The notes beneath the pieces were generated by a model, which made no database searches, was not told the DNA's origin, and saw only the letters and a list, made by a program, of their open reading frames with translations. This document shows positions 20,496 through 31,852 of a stretch of DNA of 64,000 bases, one piece after another; positions within the stretch are counted from its first letter, which is position 1, and each line of letters starts with the position of its first letter. The stretch comes from Saturnia japonica. Lineage: Eukaryota; Arthropoda; Insecta; Lepidoptera; Saturniidae. The position numbers were made by a program, and so were the translations under genes. The stretch spans positions 958,930-1,022,929 of the forward strand of contig CM065325.1 of assembly GCA_033032175.1 (NCBI GenBank), read 5' to 3'.

Positions 20496-21202
20496 TCTAT
20501 ACTAATATTATAAAGCCGAAGAGTTTGTTTGTTTGGTTGAACACGCTAATCTCAGGAACTACTGATTCGAATGGAAGAAATGTTTCATTGTTGGACACTC
20601 CATTTATCGAGGAAGGCTATAGGCTATATAACATCACGCTATGATCAATAGGAGCGGAGCATCAATGAAAAATGTTGGAAAAAAGGGCAACTTTTATTTC
20701 TTTTGAGAGCTTCCTTTGCATTCGCTGCGTAAATGGTTAAAGTTCGTGTAAATCGTGTGTAGTGGAATTGTTTTTCTTAAAGATTTCTAAAAAAAGTTTG
20801 CGATAGCATATGGCTATCTTTTAAGGTTTACTAAATATAACCTTTTTATAGGAATAAAATTTATTCAAAAATAATTAATTATTTGCAAAGGTGTTTTATA
20901 TACATGGTATTTATCCTTATCAATATAAATACGTTATTTATCACAAATATTTAATGTTGATCGAAATTGCCTTTTACAGTGATTGATTTAAATGAATATC
21001 TTAGGAGATATCATAGTTAAAAAAAAACTCGGCCGCAAAATAATGATCAAGTACCGCGAGCGTATTTTTATTATGCAGAATAATGTGGGAGGCGGGTAGC
21101 AACTAATAATACAGTGCCTTCGACCCTCTCTCTCTAACCCTTTCTCTCTCTCTCTCTCTCTCTCTCTTATATGATGCTTATGAAGTTGCGCGGGTCAGCT
21201 AG
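20496..21202 (+). mobile_element. Non-autonomous Helitron (Lep1-type), complete
   Basis: It begins TCTATACTAATATTATAAAG and ends GCGCGGGTCAGCTAG. It is flanked by A on the left and T on the right, with no target duplication or inverted termini: the Helitron signature. The sequence CTATAGGCTATATAACATCA followed by ATCAATAGGAGCGGAGCATC is typical of the lepidopteran Lep1 Helitron-like group as I recall it. It contains no Rep/helicase ORF. Near its 3' end is a CT microsatellite. A partial relative lies at 16707-16905 on the other strand. Confidence 0.8.
21127..21168. repeat. CT microsatellite inside the Helitron
   Basis: An interrupted CTCTCT run just upstream of the Helitron 3' end. Association of Helitron-like Lep1 elements with microsatellites is described for Lepidoptera. 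Confidence 0.85.
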
Positions 21203-22192
21203 TTACCTATAAAATAACACGGCGCTTTTTAAATGAAACAGGTGAAAAGATATCTACTCCGTCGGAGTTAGTTCCAAAGAAAATGCTATTAACTCAATAA
21301 AATAAATTCGTTTGCGGCGTCCATTACAATCTTTTCCAAGTTTTTTCATCTTCAATTCAATTATGTTAACCACGGTACAGCGAAGTGCGGAGAAATCTCG
21401 AAGCTGACTTCGAAGATCAGATTAAAAAGCTATTTGATGGCAAAATAAATAGCGCTCGGTCTGAGTGCAGTAGTTTCATGTAAGATTGATGAGTCTGCGG
21501 ACAGCTAGGAACAGGGTTGGTCTTTTAAACTTTACTTTGATACCTATCAAGGATTACATCGGTAAGTTATAGCTATGTATTTTTATCTTGTGTTTTTATT
21601 TTATTAAATTTAACTTTCAATGTACAGTAATAATAAAAATAGCACAAGCATACTAGCCACCTAAAAGTATTATTTATAATCGAACGTTATTCATAACCAA
21701 AGATACTAAACAACTATGTATGTGCAGGTATAAAGGAGATAGAAGAAAAAATCATTATCTACGATCATTGTCAACTGACAATTAATTAGAGTGAAATATT
21801 CTAGTAAGTATAACAAAAAAAAAAATTGTATAGAAAATTTCATGGTACCTACTTAAATCTACTTATCTAACTATTACATACATAGCTTCTTAGTACTATA
21901 ATACTAGTACTTAGTATACTTAGAAATACTAATATTTACAACTTACACTGTTGTGTTGAGATGCAGCACTATATTAGAACAGCATAAAAACATCTGCAGA
22001 AATACATAATTATCTACAAACACCAAATTTATTATATTCATAGAGAACGATAACGCGTCACAGGCGCGTGGAACACGCACACATTGAACTAAAGAAACAA
22101 ACAAACAACTTAAAAAAATAGCACGCTTTAAAAATTATCGGTCTCTGTCGGTCAACCCCTAATTTTCATCGGATATATAAGTTAGCCACTGT
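21203..22192. other. AT-rich DNA, no gene recognised
   Basis: No coding region or shared repeat recognised between the Helitron and the truncated Jockey copy. Confidence 0.5.
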
Positions 22193-22205
22193 CCGACCGG
22201 TGACC
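22193..22205. repeat. Target site duplication, truncated Jockey, left
   Basis: CCGACCGGTGACC is repeated exactly at 23635-23647, after the poly-A tail. A perfect 13-bp direct repeat marks a target-primed insertion. Confidence 0.92.
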
Positions 22206-22218
22206 TATCGATGGATGC

Positions 22219-22488
22219 GTGCGGGAACTGGATAAGCTCCCCGCGACAGACTCCCTGTCCCCAGTCACGTCTGAGGAGGTTCTTTCCATTATAAAAAGCA
22301 TTAAGCTTAGAAAAGCTCCAGGTCCTGACGGAATCAGGAATGAAGTACTTAGACTTCTTCCCGATCGCCTCATAGCTCTTTTGGTCTGCATCTTCAATGT
22401 AGCCATAGTCCACTGCCATTTTCCAGCCGCCTGGAAAAAGGCAATAGTCATAGGTATCCGTAAGCCCGGCAAGATAGTAGCTAGATAG
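22219..22488 (+). pseudogene. RT N-terminal fragment of truncated Jockey copy
   Basis: It encodes RT finger motifs also found in the full element (KAPGPDGIRNEV, AWKKAIVIGIRKPGK). The reading frame runs into the deletion joint and stops at once (KIVAR then stop). It cannot make an active enzyme. Confidence 0.85.
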
Positions 22489-22553
22489 TAGGCTCTCTTT
22501 TAGACCCCCACATCCGTAAGGTTAGGAACAGGGCCGCGTGGGTCCTGGGCCGG

Positions 22554-23102
22554 TTGCATCCTCTGTTGTGTTCGGTGAGCAAAATGTCCACGCGACATAA
22601 GCTCACGCTCTACAAGACGTGTATTCGACCAATTTTGACATACAGTTGCGCTGTGTTCGCACATATGCCCGAGTCGAGTTTCAAACGGTTACAATCGATA
22701 CAGAATAGGTTCCTCTATCGTCTCACCGGGGCCCCGTGGTATGTTCGAAGCGTAGATCTCCATAGAGATATGGAGCTTCCTTCGATACATGCCTACGTTA
22801 AACAGGTCTCCCGTTCGTATTTCGACACCGTGTCGAACCACGCGAATCCGTTGATAAAAACAGCCGCCACTTATGTTCCGGTACCCACGGACATCCGGTG
22901 CAAACGCCGGCCGCGCAATATTTTTATTGATCCCGACGATTACATCGAAAATGCGAATAAATATTACACATCCGTCTCTCCAAACAGAGCGTGCCAGCGC
23001 CCACGCCCGCGTAACCACCGCTCTCTCCGCAGAGGGCGGGCGGTCAACTTCGCTCCCGCACACCCGTCACGTCTACCCTCTCTAGCGGTAACCCAAGCCT
23101 AG
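22554..23102 (+). pseudogene. RT C-terminal fragment of truncated Jockey copy
   Basis: 182 codons matching the last part of ORF2 of the full element (from MSTRHKLTLYKTCIRPILTY to SLAVTQA) with scattered substitutions. It lacks the catalytic domain. Its 3' UTR and poly-A follow. Confidence 0.85.
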
Positions 23103-23634
23103 GTCCGTTCCTCGGTGTGAAACCCTTGGGTCAGGCAACCGCCCGCGCGATACAAGTGACACTGTACGTGCATCACTTAGCTACCTACATACAACACTAC
23201 ACACGTATGAACATACACACGTGCACACCACACAGGTACATAGGTTCTGTGAGGGACCTTTTTTTTTCTTTTTTTACGCTAGTTAGTTAGCGCTAGTTAG
23301 TGTAGAAACATTCCGATTACTGAATACACATACGCACGGTTCCTTCCTTCCTCCCAGGAGGAAGGGAACGTGCCTATGTGTATAAATTAGTTAGCTCGAA
23401 TCGTAGGTGTAGGGATTCGATGAGATCGCGACTTATTTGCGAACGCGGCGACCGCCCGAGCCGAGGTCCGGCCACTTTGGCACCCTCGTGCGAGTCGTCC
23501 ACAAAACTTTCGCGGCTGAGTGCCCTCTGCGCTCGCCCCCAAGTCCGGTGACGCTGTAAAAGCCGCAGCGGCTTTAGGGCCCCTAAGGCTAACAGTGCAG
23601 TCAGTTCTAAAAAAAAAAAAAAAAAAAAAAAAAA

Positions 23635-23647
23635 CCGACCGGTGACC
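23635..23647. repeat. Target site duplication, truncated Jockey, right
   Basis: Exact repeat of 22193-22205. Confidence 0.92.
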
Positions 23648-23814
23648 ATTCTATCATAAATAAAAGCAAATACAAAAAGCGATAAACCGAAAAAATCTAC
23701 AAAAAGACTAAAACCACAAAATCCTGTATAGGCGATTTCTTTGTGCTACAGTTTCAACCGTGAACAACTGTAATAGCGACTTTGTTCTAATTTTGTCTAT
23801 TTGTATTAATTTTT

Positions 23815-24065
23815 TAACTGACTTCAAAAAAGACGAAGGTTACACAATTCGAATGTATATACCTTTTTTTACATATGCTCAGCCATAACTTCTTTGTTTA
23901 TGAACTGACTTGGATAATTCTTTTTTTGTTGGATAGGGGATGCCTCAAAGATCGTCCCATTTTATTTTTTTTGGCATTGGACCTTCGAATTCGAAGATAC
24001 ACCATGAAACTCCTCAAAATCATTGAAGTTCGTTTTTATTATAAAAATTATCTTTTAATTACTAA
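23815..24065 (+). repeat. Dispersed repeat family H, copy 1
   Basis: Blocks ACTTCAAAAAAGACGAAGG, CAATTCGAATGTATAT, TCAGCCATAA, TTGGATAGGGGATGCCTC, GGCATTGGACCTTCGAATTC and CAAAATCATTGAAGTTCG recur in order at 43741 and 54410 (+), and in reverse at 30525 and 45215. No coding capacity is recognised. The 82-codon frame across it is fortuitous. Confidence 0.7.
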
Positions 24066-24129
24066 GGAGATTTTATTACACACTGGTTTAAAAATAGGTT
24101 GCTACGCCTATCGACTAAGCTAAGTGATA

Positions 24130-24705
24130 ATTAGTATTGAAAACTGCAGCACATTTTAGACCTGTTCACAACAGCACGCGTACTAAGGTTCAAAGTAAAA
24201 GTAAAAGTTTAGCTCCAATATATTTTATATTGTTCTATCACTTTCAATTTTCTATGTACATTCTTGATGATGTGCGTAAAATTTTTACATTAATCATTGT
24301 GATACATAAAGTGGTTAAATTCCAGTAACAGTAATTAATGAAAAATGAACTTTAGTTCATAGCAAGAGAATTGAAATTAGAATAATAGATAGAATATGTC
24401 GAGTCCTTTCTGATGGATGATCAAAGGAATCGCGAAAGTAATAAACGTACAAATATGAAATTTAGACAATGGCTTCCTTTTATGATGATACAGGGACGTA
24501 CGAAATAAGGGTGTTCTTTAATAAAGTTTTAAGGGCTGAAAAGGAGGATTGAAGTTTCTATGAGAGCATCTTTATTTTCGTAGTTAGAGGCAATACAATG
24601 TCGTAATCTTTAATATATAATAATAACTCCATTTTAGAAAAGCAACTCATAAGTAGAAGTAATAAAATCATATCATGTAGTAATTTCAGACAGAATTTAA
24701 ATTTG
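24130..24705. other. AT-rich DNA, no gene recognised
   Basis: No feature supported. Confidence 0.5.
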
Positions 24706-24709
24706 TTTG

Positions 24710-24905
24710 GAAATTTCTCTCTGCTTGTGGCAGCCCGACTGGTGATGTATTTCTACCCTACAGAAGATCGCAGTTGTGTTCCTGCAAGCTTCCAGAGCTT
24801 CTTGGGGTAGTAGGGTTTAGGGTCGGTAACGCGCTAATAATATCTTTCGTGTTACAAGCGTCCATAGACTACTTAAAATGTAATATCAGATATTATTGCT
24901 ATCTT
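24710..24905 (+). repeat. Dispersed repeat family D, copy 2
   Basis: It shares the ordered blocks described at 9050-9265, including GGTCGGTAACGCGC, ATAGACTAC and GCTATCTTAGTTGA. It ends in an A-run. Confidence 0.5.
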
Positions 24906-27900
24906 AGTTGAATATTAAAAAAAACTAGAATATATTATTCAATGAAAGATCTATGCTCCGGAATATATCCTAAATCAATCTAATTGTCCACTACATTTAT
25001 TTCCTCCTTCATCGACTTGTCACTGTCATCTCCTAATACTGCTATTTAATACATAATATTCACTTAATACCGGTCATGGGTTATTGATCCGAGATAAAGA
25101 GAAAGGTCAATCCTTAATACGGGTCAATGGCTGCCATTTGTATTTTTGGATCAAGAATAATAAAAACAAATGGAGAAGAGTTTTGTACTAAATTAAGAAA
25201 TTACTGTAATGCATGTGATGGTAAGTTACAATAAAAAAGGTGATAAAGAAAAAAACCATGTGAAAGACTGGTGACTTATCAAAAGAGTTCTGCGTGTTGA
25301 CTGACGTTCTTCACAGTTAGCAAATTGAAATGAATAATTCTGTAGGTAGTCAAATATATAAACTTTAACTACTCAAACGCGAAGTACAAAACCAAGTTTT
25401 TAACCGTATTGGTTATTCGTATGATGATCGACTTGCTTTCGCTATTTCCTTTTTTATTATTAAGCAATATGTAACTCGTATGTAAGCTATGTTACAGATT
25501 TTGACATATGCTTAACACCTAGATAAATCAAGAAAACAAGTGTATCATTTGTCAATGTTCATTGATCATGTGTGATTTATGAATTTTGTGCATTGCTTTT
25601 CAATCAGAAGTATACCGATGGCAAGCAATTGAGATCAAAAATTTCTAAAAATCTGACAGAAGAACAAACAAATTTTTACGCATTTCATCAAATAACACAA
25701 AGCAAGTACTTAAAAAAAGGTAGAAGCACTGTAAGGACTGTAACGCAATACCAATATCCTTTGTGTTATATTTGTTCCTAGACGATAGATAAATATTTAA
25801 TATCAAGTAAAAAATTTGATGGTCGAATAGTTATACCAGTCCAATATCGATTTGATGTATTCAAGCTCAAGCCTCAACCAATTTAATTGTAATAATCATC
25901 AAGTGATGGTGAAGGGAAATATCGCGAAGAAACCTGAACGTCTTAAGAAATGTTCTTTAAGGACCATAATGTTGTATGAATAATTATTAACTCTACTTTT
26001 TTCCAATTGCCAATACGTCGTGGGCTGGCTAAGTAATTAAGCCAGTTCCTTTTTTCGAAAAGCCTTTACCCTGCAGTAAGGCATATTTAACATAGTAGTA
26101 TTGTATTGATGTTATATAATGTAAATTGTTTGCTAAAATTTACCAAATAAAAACAATTTAAAAAATCATAAATTAAAACAAACTGTTAAAGCGGAAAAAC
26201 TAGATCGCTTAATTTGAAAGGTTTCTTTAAAACTTGTTCTTCACAAACTTGGCGCATTAACTGCCAGTTACTAGGTAACAAGATTTGCAGAAAACTCGCA
26301 GCGTCAAGCGTAGTTTTAACAGTATTTATTGCACAAAGTCGTCTTTCTCGCGAAAATGCCTAAGCCTACAGTACGTAAGTCAAAAAATAAAAAAATCACG
26401 TGTATTTATAAACAACCTACTGGCGCCGCATCGGTGCCAGTTTAGAGATTTTTATTTTATTGTACGACGATAAAATGGTGGCACTGTATATGATAAGCAC
26501 AAATACAAATATAAATACAAAAACAAAATCAACCACCGAGTGATCTACAATCCATCGCAAATCCGTCGCTATCATGCCTACCTTCTGAAATGTATCTTTA
26601 CGTTGTTTGAAGAATTTCATGTTTTAAGAAGGAGGTGGTCACTGACACATTGGTAGTGGCAGATTCATAGTTTCATAGTACAGCAAATACATAGCAAACT
26701 TCTTTGTTCATGCCGTTATAGGTGCAGCTCCGTTACTAGGATGAATAAGTTTTTTTAAAATTGTTATTTTAAAACGGTAGCTGTATTTTATTTGAAACGT
26801 ACAAGACTTAACCACGGATAATATGGTTACATCCACAAATTATTCTAAAATTAAATTGTACAATAAACCGAATATCAAAATCCAAGCACTAGAAAAATAG
26901 ATTTCCGAAACTAGTGCACTTTCGTGCGGAATAACAGATTCTGCCGAATAAGGAATCTTGAATAATTTAGCTGTCTTAAGTGTGGTGGTGGTTTGTGAAA
27001 ATATTGCTCGAATTCGTAAAGGTAAGAAAATAATAGTTGATATAACTCACAATATTTTATTATTTTTATAATGAAATCAAGTGCTCTCCCTTGATTTTCT
27101 GCGAATTACAAAAAACTTAAACATGAATAAATCTGTATAAAATATCATTAATTATTTTCACAATATTCACCGAATTACTACACATTTAGGCATTCTACAC
27201 ATAACTAAACATTAAGAAAAGGAATAACATCTTGCATCTATTAAGGATTTATTACTTTTCAATATTATATGTAATTTAACACATATTTATGTAGCTGCGA
27301 CTCCGATGGTGTGAACACAAAAAAATGTTTTTACCGGAATAAAAAATTTGCTGTGTGATCATCCAGGTACTCATACTCGTACTTCCAATTAATTCACCCG
27401 TTTTTGCCTGATTGAGTAACAAACATACAAACTTTGGCAGTATGAAATATTTTCTTGAATTGGTCACACAAAACTATTACATTCTTGATATTTTTTTTGG
27501 ACTGACGGCCGTTTTCAATAATCTATTTAACCACCGTTTTTGCTTACTTAAGATAGAAATACACGTCTTCTGGTAAGCTTTTGCATGAAGATACGTTATT
27601 GAAATAAATAGCTTACCAAAATGTATAATATATCTTTCTATCGTCAGTAACCAAAACAGTAGGTTAGATAGATTACTCAAAATGTCACTATGATGTTGTT
27701 GGCTATTAGACTGTACAAGTAATTCACGAATAATATGGTAGGCATGAATGAAGTTTTTTGTTTACTCTTTAAAAAAGGATAAATTAATACTCGTCACGTA
27801 AAAATAACGTCTTTTTAAAATCACTTACTCCAAAAATATTACCCGTAAAACATTAAACACTATCATTATAATCCTAGATAGGTATACCCGGTACGTGTTA

Positions 27901-28410
27901 CTATTAGAACTACACAGCTTTTCCGATAAGCCACATATATGGAAACATAAAAATATATTATTCAACACAAAGCAAATTCAAATTAGAAGAACTATAATAA
28001 TAACTAACAAAAGAAACAAGACAAAATATTATTATAAGTTGACAAAATAACTAGGAGAAAAAAAAAATAGATTAAAATATCTGTAGATAATAAAATTCAG
28101 CTCAAATTTTGTTAATTTCAAATTGTACTTTGTATCTAAAAATGAAAAATGAATCCGTACCTATGTAAAGTTGTTAAAACTGAAAATACAATGGAAACAA
28201 AATCCAGAAAACTAATTTAGATTTAAAACATAAACAACTCAGTAAAGCCCTACAAATAAAATGGGAATGAAACTAAACTTGTTTCGCGGCTTCGTCCGTG
28301 CCGGCAAATCCGGAAAGTTTTGTTTTTCGAGTCGAGTTTACAAGAATTTCATGGCAAAAAAATATCAGGTACGCATTCAGTTTTTCTACTGGGGTGTTAA
28401 AACAACAAAA
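24906..28410. other. 3.5 kb AT-rich DNA, no gene recognised
   Basis: I find no shared repeat, RNA gene or protein motif. Short frames at 25572-25781, 26285-26473, 26417-26620 (-), 27276-27467 (-) and 27477-27680 (-) have no recognisable domain. This is the longest stretch in the window free of identifiable TE sequence. Confidence 0.5.
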
Positions 28411-28414
28411 TTGC

Positions 28415-28615
28415 ATTAAAGACGTAAAATCGATCGTCGTTGAATGTTGTTCGACGTAAACTCGAACCTCTACTATAAGCCTGAGCTTTTGGTGCATGAA
28501 AACATGGTAATGAAGCCACAGCATACTGATAGGGCATTTTCTAATGATCGCCTGGGCCCAACTACCCGTTTTAAGTTGAAAATCTGTCGCCAAGTACCTA
28601 TCATCAGTTGAAATT
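28415..28615 (+). repeat. SINE family A, degenerate copy
   Basis: GCCTGAGCTTTTGGTGCATG, GGGCATTTTCTAATGATCGC, AAGTTGAAAATCTGTCGCC and AAGTACCTATC match family A copies. The B-box region is decayed. The minus 106-codon frame across it is a shadow. Confidence 0.6.
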
Positions 28616-28633
28616 GCGGCAAAACGGTAAAAC

Positions 28634-28737
28634 CTACACTACTAATATTATAAAGGCGAAAGTTTGTGAATGTCTTTATATGTTTGTTACTTCTTCACGC
28701 TCAAACAGCTGGATCAAATTTAATGAAATTTGGTATG
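28634..28737 (+). repeat. Dispersed repeat family I, left part
   Basis: ACTACTAATATTATAAAGGC followed by GAAAGTTTGTGAATG and TACTTCTTCACGCTC has the form of a common lepidopteran repeat end. The element is split by the insertion at 28754-28946 and resumes at 28963 with TTAACACATAGGATACTTTT. Confidence 0.55.
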
Positions 28738-28753
28738 GAGGTAGTTGATACCC
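28738..28753. repeat. Target site duplication, left (LINE at 28754)
   Basis: GAGGTAGTTGATACCC is repeated at 28947-28962 with one difference (GACACCC), flanking the inserted segment. Confidence 0.82.
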
Positions 28754-28946
28754 TTTTTTTTTAACGTGAAGAAACCCATCATGGGTACACACCCGCCCGG
28801 GGGGACGAGTGGTTATGTGAGACTCCTACTCACTAAAACTCCACGGTGTACCATCCGCCGCCACACTGGGGCGACGCGGGGACTGCGGTGATATACAGCC
28901 GCGCCGCCCGGCCTAAAGTAGGAGACAGCTCAAGTACACCCTAGCC
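28754..28946 (-). mobile_element. 5'-truncated LINE 3' end (family M) inserted in repeat I
   Basis: The left edge is a T-run, meaning a poly-A tail on the minus strand, and a 16-bp target duplication brackets the segment. The body matches the longer copy at 31299: GGGTACACACCCGCCCG, GACGAGTGGTTATGTGAGAC and ACTCACTAAAACTCCACGGT. It is GC-rich against its AT-rich setting. No coding part remains. Confidence 0.8.
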
Positions 28947-28962
28947 GAGGTAGTTGACACCC

Positions 28963-29160
28963 ATAGATTAACACATAGGATACTTTTTATTCCGTTAGAA
29001 GTTTTAGCTTAACTACTGTCATCAATATATTTCTGTGACTAGTTTATGTTCGATTATCGGTATTTAATAAAAGTTGGCACACTTATAGTTTATGACTTGG
29101 ATTAACACATTAGATACTAAATACTTTTGTTTTCCAATATCCACGCGAACGAAGAATAAA
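28963..29160 (+). repeat. Dispersed repeat family I, right part
   Basis: The continuation of the element at 28634 after the insertion (TTAACACATAGGATACTTTT). A related stretch TTAACACATTAGATACTAAA follows near 29102. The right boundary is not defined. Confidence 0.4.
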
Positions 29161-30180
29161 AGGGGTAATTAATACCAAACTATAATACATACCTGTGTAT
29201 TGGTTATTTTCGTTACTGAGAAATAGATACGGATTGTTTCGCTCGCTTGAAATTGGTCCTAATTGATATCGAAAGGTTTTGTAAACAATATATAGTAGTT
29301 TTCTGACACTTTTCAGTTAAAGTCACTAACAAAAACAACGTATAAAATAAATTGAATCTCTATATATTATTTCACAAAAGTTTTTTTTGTGGCATTGCCA
29401 TGTCTCCCTAAATTTTTTATCAAAATTTATTATTCAAACATCATTTTAAAATTTATATTCCCCTCTATTGACGAAAAATTAAATAATAGTTTAAAATTAG
29501 TGTTCAATAACTTTATTTGTTAAGAATCGCATCTGTTGATGAAGTAGTACAACTAATCTACAACTAGCGTGCGAATCGTTTCATTTAGAAAACAAAGGAA
29601 AACAAAGTAGCGACCGAAAGCTAGTGATCAATAATTTTCACCACTTAGATGAAAGTGCAGGAAGGACAAAGTAAGCGTGTTAGATTATTTATTTATTTTA
29701 TTTGAAACCAACAAGTAACAATAAATTACAAAACGAAAATATTAATACACAAAAAAAAAAATTATCGATGCCCAACAACACAAACGCTTTACACTACTTC
29801 TTGTGAGATATATAATTTTTTAAGAATAACATTTTAAAATTATTATACTTCACAAATAGAAAATGTTTTTATGTAAAAGTAATATATCACTAAGCGGTAA
29901 TACTTATGTTACTTAAATTATTGAATTTTGAAATTGGACGCTCAATTTACTATATATTTAACGGTTATAATCTTCCTGTATTTATATAACTTAAGGTACT
30001 CTTATTATGGTTCTGTATGTTGGAACTTTCTTACAGTTTTCGTTTTCTTTATGAAGTACCTTTACATATTTCGAAATTTATACATGCCATAATGCAACAA
30101 ATCGAAATATCGAATTCGAATTGTTGGTTCTTGTTTTCCTTGTTTTCACCTACCTACCTACGTATCTTTTGGTAGCAAGA
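29161..30180. other. AT-rich DNA, no gene recognised
   Basis: No feature supported. Confidence 0.5.
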
Positions 30181-30420
30181 TGTTGATCCCAAAGCTCAGA
30201 GCCCGACCACAAAGTACATCAAAGGAGTTATCTCTCGGCGGTGTTAAATAAAGCGTTGGAGGATAGTAAGCCGGGATGCGACGTCATACGGCGTGATGCA
30301 AATGCATGCGACTGTATGCGCAGAAGTCCGCTAGGATACGGTCGCAGGGAGAGGTAATGGAAGAGGCCAAGTCCTCCTCGATGCCCTTCCGCACCGTCCA
30401 CCAGTGAGCGCTTACCTTAA
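30181..30420. other. GC-rich patch, unassigned
   Basis: About 240 bases much richer in G and C than either flank (for example GCCGGGATGCGACGTCATAC and GGTCGCAGGGAGAGG). No long open frame and no second copy in the window. It resembles an eroded piece of a GC-rich LINE, but no motif proves it. Confidence 0.35.
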
Positions 30421-30524
30421 GTACTGCCTTATAACATTAACAAACATTGAATACATTTAAAATTAGAATATAAATTACATTTGATTATTGATATTACATC
30501 AATATAAATCACAATTAATTTACA

Positions 30525-30735
30525 AGACAAATTTAACAAAAACAGAAAACCAACTTCAATGATTTTCAACAGTTGAAATTGAAAGTCCATTGCAAATGAA
30601 ATTAAAATGAGACCACCCTTGAGGTATCCCTCATTAAAAAAAAACAATCAACATAGGTTGATAAACAAAGTAGTTACGACTGAAAATCCATAAAAAAATT
30701 GGTTTGAGTTACCTCCCGTCTTTTGTTGAAGAAGG
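30525..30735 (-). repeat. Dispersed repeat family H, copy 2
   Basis: The reverse complement of the family H blocks: CCAACTTCAATGATTTTCAA, AAAGTCCATTGCAAATGAAA, GAGGTATCCCTCATTAAAAA, and a GACTGAAAATCC block. Confidence 0.65.
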
Positions 30736-30739
30736 TTAA

Positions 30740-31290
30740 AAATAATAACAGAGGATTCTTAAATAAGACAAAAAATAGAATAGTAAGCTGGCAATATAAC
30801 AATTATTCGTGGTAGAAATTATCACCCACAAAAATGCTTTCACCATATAAATTGTACACATAAACAATTTTAGTCATAAAAAAAGCGATCAACCAAAATA
30901 TATTTTCACTCGAGCAACATAGAACGAAGTTCATAAAACAAAAGCTTTGAAAATTTAGCACACAAAAGTGTTGTACGAACGGGGCATAATAAATAATTTA
31001 GACGAAAAAGTTAGTCCAGTACATTTTAGTTTCAGTGCCAGCTTAGTGCTCCAAGCTCGAAAAACTTCCTTTGTACCGAGGATTAAGTCGAAATGAGTTT
31101 TTTCCATGGCTATCTATACACAAATATATAGAATGTCAAAGGAAATAAATATTAACGGGTTGGATTTTAAAAGGATTTTATGAGAAATTGGAAAGTAACA
31201 TTTTGGTTTTATTGACAGGTCTAGTAAAACAGAATACTTTAGAGGAGAAAGCGCTAAAAGACTTCGGATTATATATTTCTGTATATTTTT
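30740..31290. other. AT-rich DNA, no gene recognised
   Basis: No feature supported. Confidence 0.45.
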
Positions 31291-31298
31291 TTTGTTTG

Positions 31299-31703
31299 TT
31301 TTTTTTAACGTGGTGGAACCCTTCATGGGTACACACCCGCCCGAGGGAGGACGAGTGGTTATGTGAGACTCTTACTCACTAAAACTCCACGGTGTACCCC
31401 TCAGCCGCCTTGGAGGGGCGACGTGGGCTCGCGGTTGCATTCAATCACGTCGCCCCGGCGGACGGCGTCTATGGTATACTTTCCATACCGCGCGTACGCC
31501 AGGTCCTCCCCCCATCTTCCAATCACCCTCTCCTTTAGGGCCCTCCTCATATTTGCTACCTCTGTGGGAGCTGGAGGCTCCCTTCTTTCCCTCCTCGCCG
31601 CCGTGTCCCTATACACGACACAACCTGATACCCTGATAACCTGACATGACACAACTTCAATTAAGAATATTTTTGTGCTAAGAGTTCTACAGTTACCCAC
31701 CAA
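31299..31703 (-). pseudogene. LINE 3' end (family M) with C-terminal coding remnant
   Basis: The minus-strand poly-A tail appears as the T-run at 31299-31306, followed by the 3' UTR shared with 28754-28946. Further upstream on the minus strand a frame reads RRALKERVIGRWGEDLAYARYGKYTIDAVR. This resembles the region beyond the RT in R1-like LINEs. The coding remnant is about 100 codons with no catalytic motifs. It is a 5'-truncated, inactive copy. Confidence 0.6.
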
Positions 31704-31852
31704 AAATATGCATGAAATATCTCATCTGTCCACAAATTTAGCAAAAATGTAATAGGTTTAAAAATAAGAGTTCTACAGTTACCCACCAAAAATATGCATG
31801 AAATATCTCATCTGTCCACAAATTTAGCAAAAATGTAATAGGTTTAAAAAAT
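31681..31852 (+). repeat. Perfect 86-bp tandem duplication
   Basis: The unit starting AGAGTTCTACAGTTACCCAC at 31681 is repeated from 31767 with no visible difference across 86 bases (both contain AATATGCATGAAATATCTCA). Identity this high implies a very recent duplication or gene conversion. Confidence 0.92.

Larger units (their letters stand above)
22206..23634 (+). mobile_element. Truncated Jockey-clade LINE with internal deletion
   Basis: The start at 22206 corresponds to 58844 of the full element, so ORF1, the endonuclease and the 5' UTR are missing. It aligns closely to 59111, then jumps to about 59856. This removes about 745 bases that hold the RT palm including YADD. Alignment then runs to the poly-A tail (23609-23634). 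The flanking 13-bp duplications show that this truncated form is what was inserted. At the deletion joint the sequence reads GATAGTAGCTAGATAGTAGG, with a duplicated ATAGTAG. Confidence 0.93.

Noticed and set aside
22159..22472. Two minus-strand frames over the truncated Jockey copy
   Set aside because: They are shadows of the + strand RT fragment and recur identically opposite the full-length ORF2.
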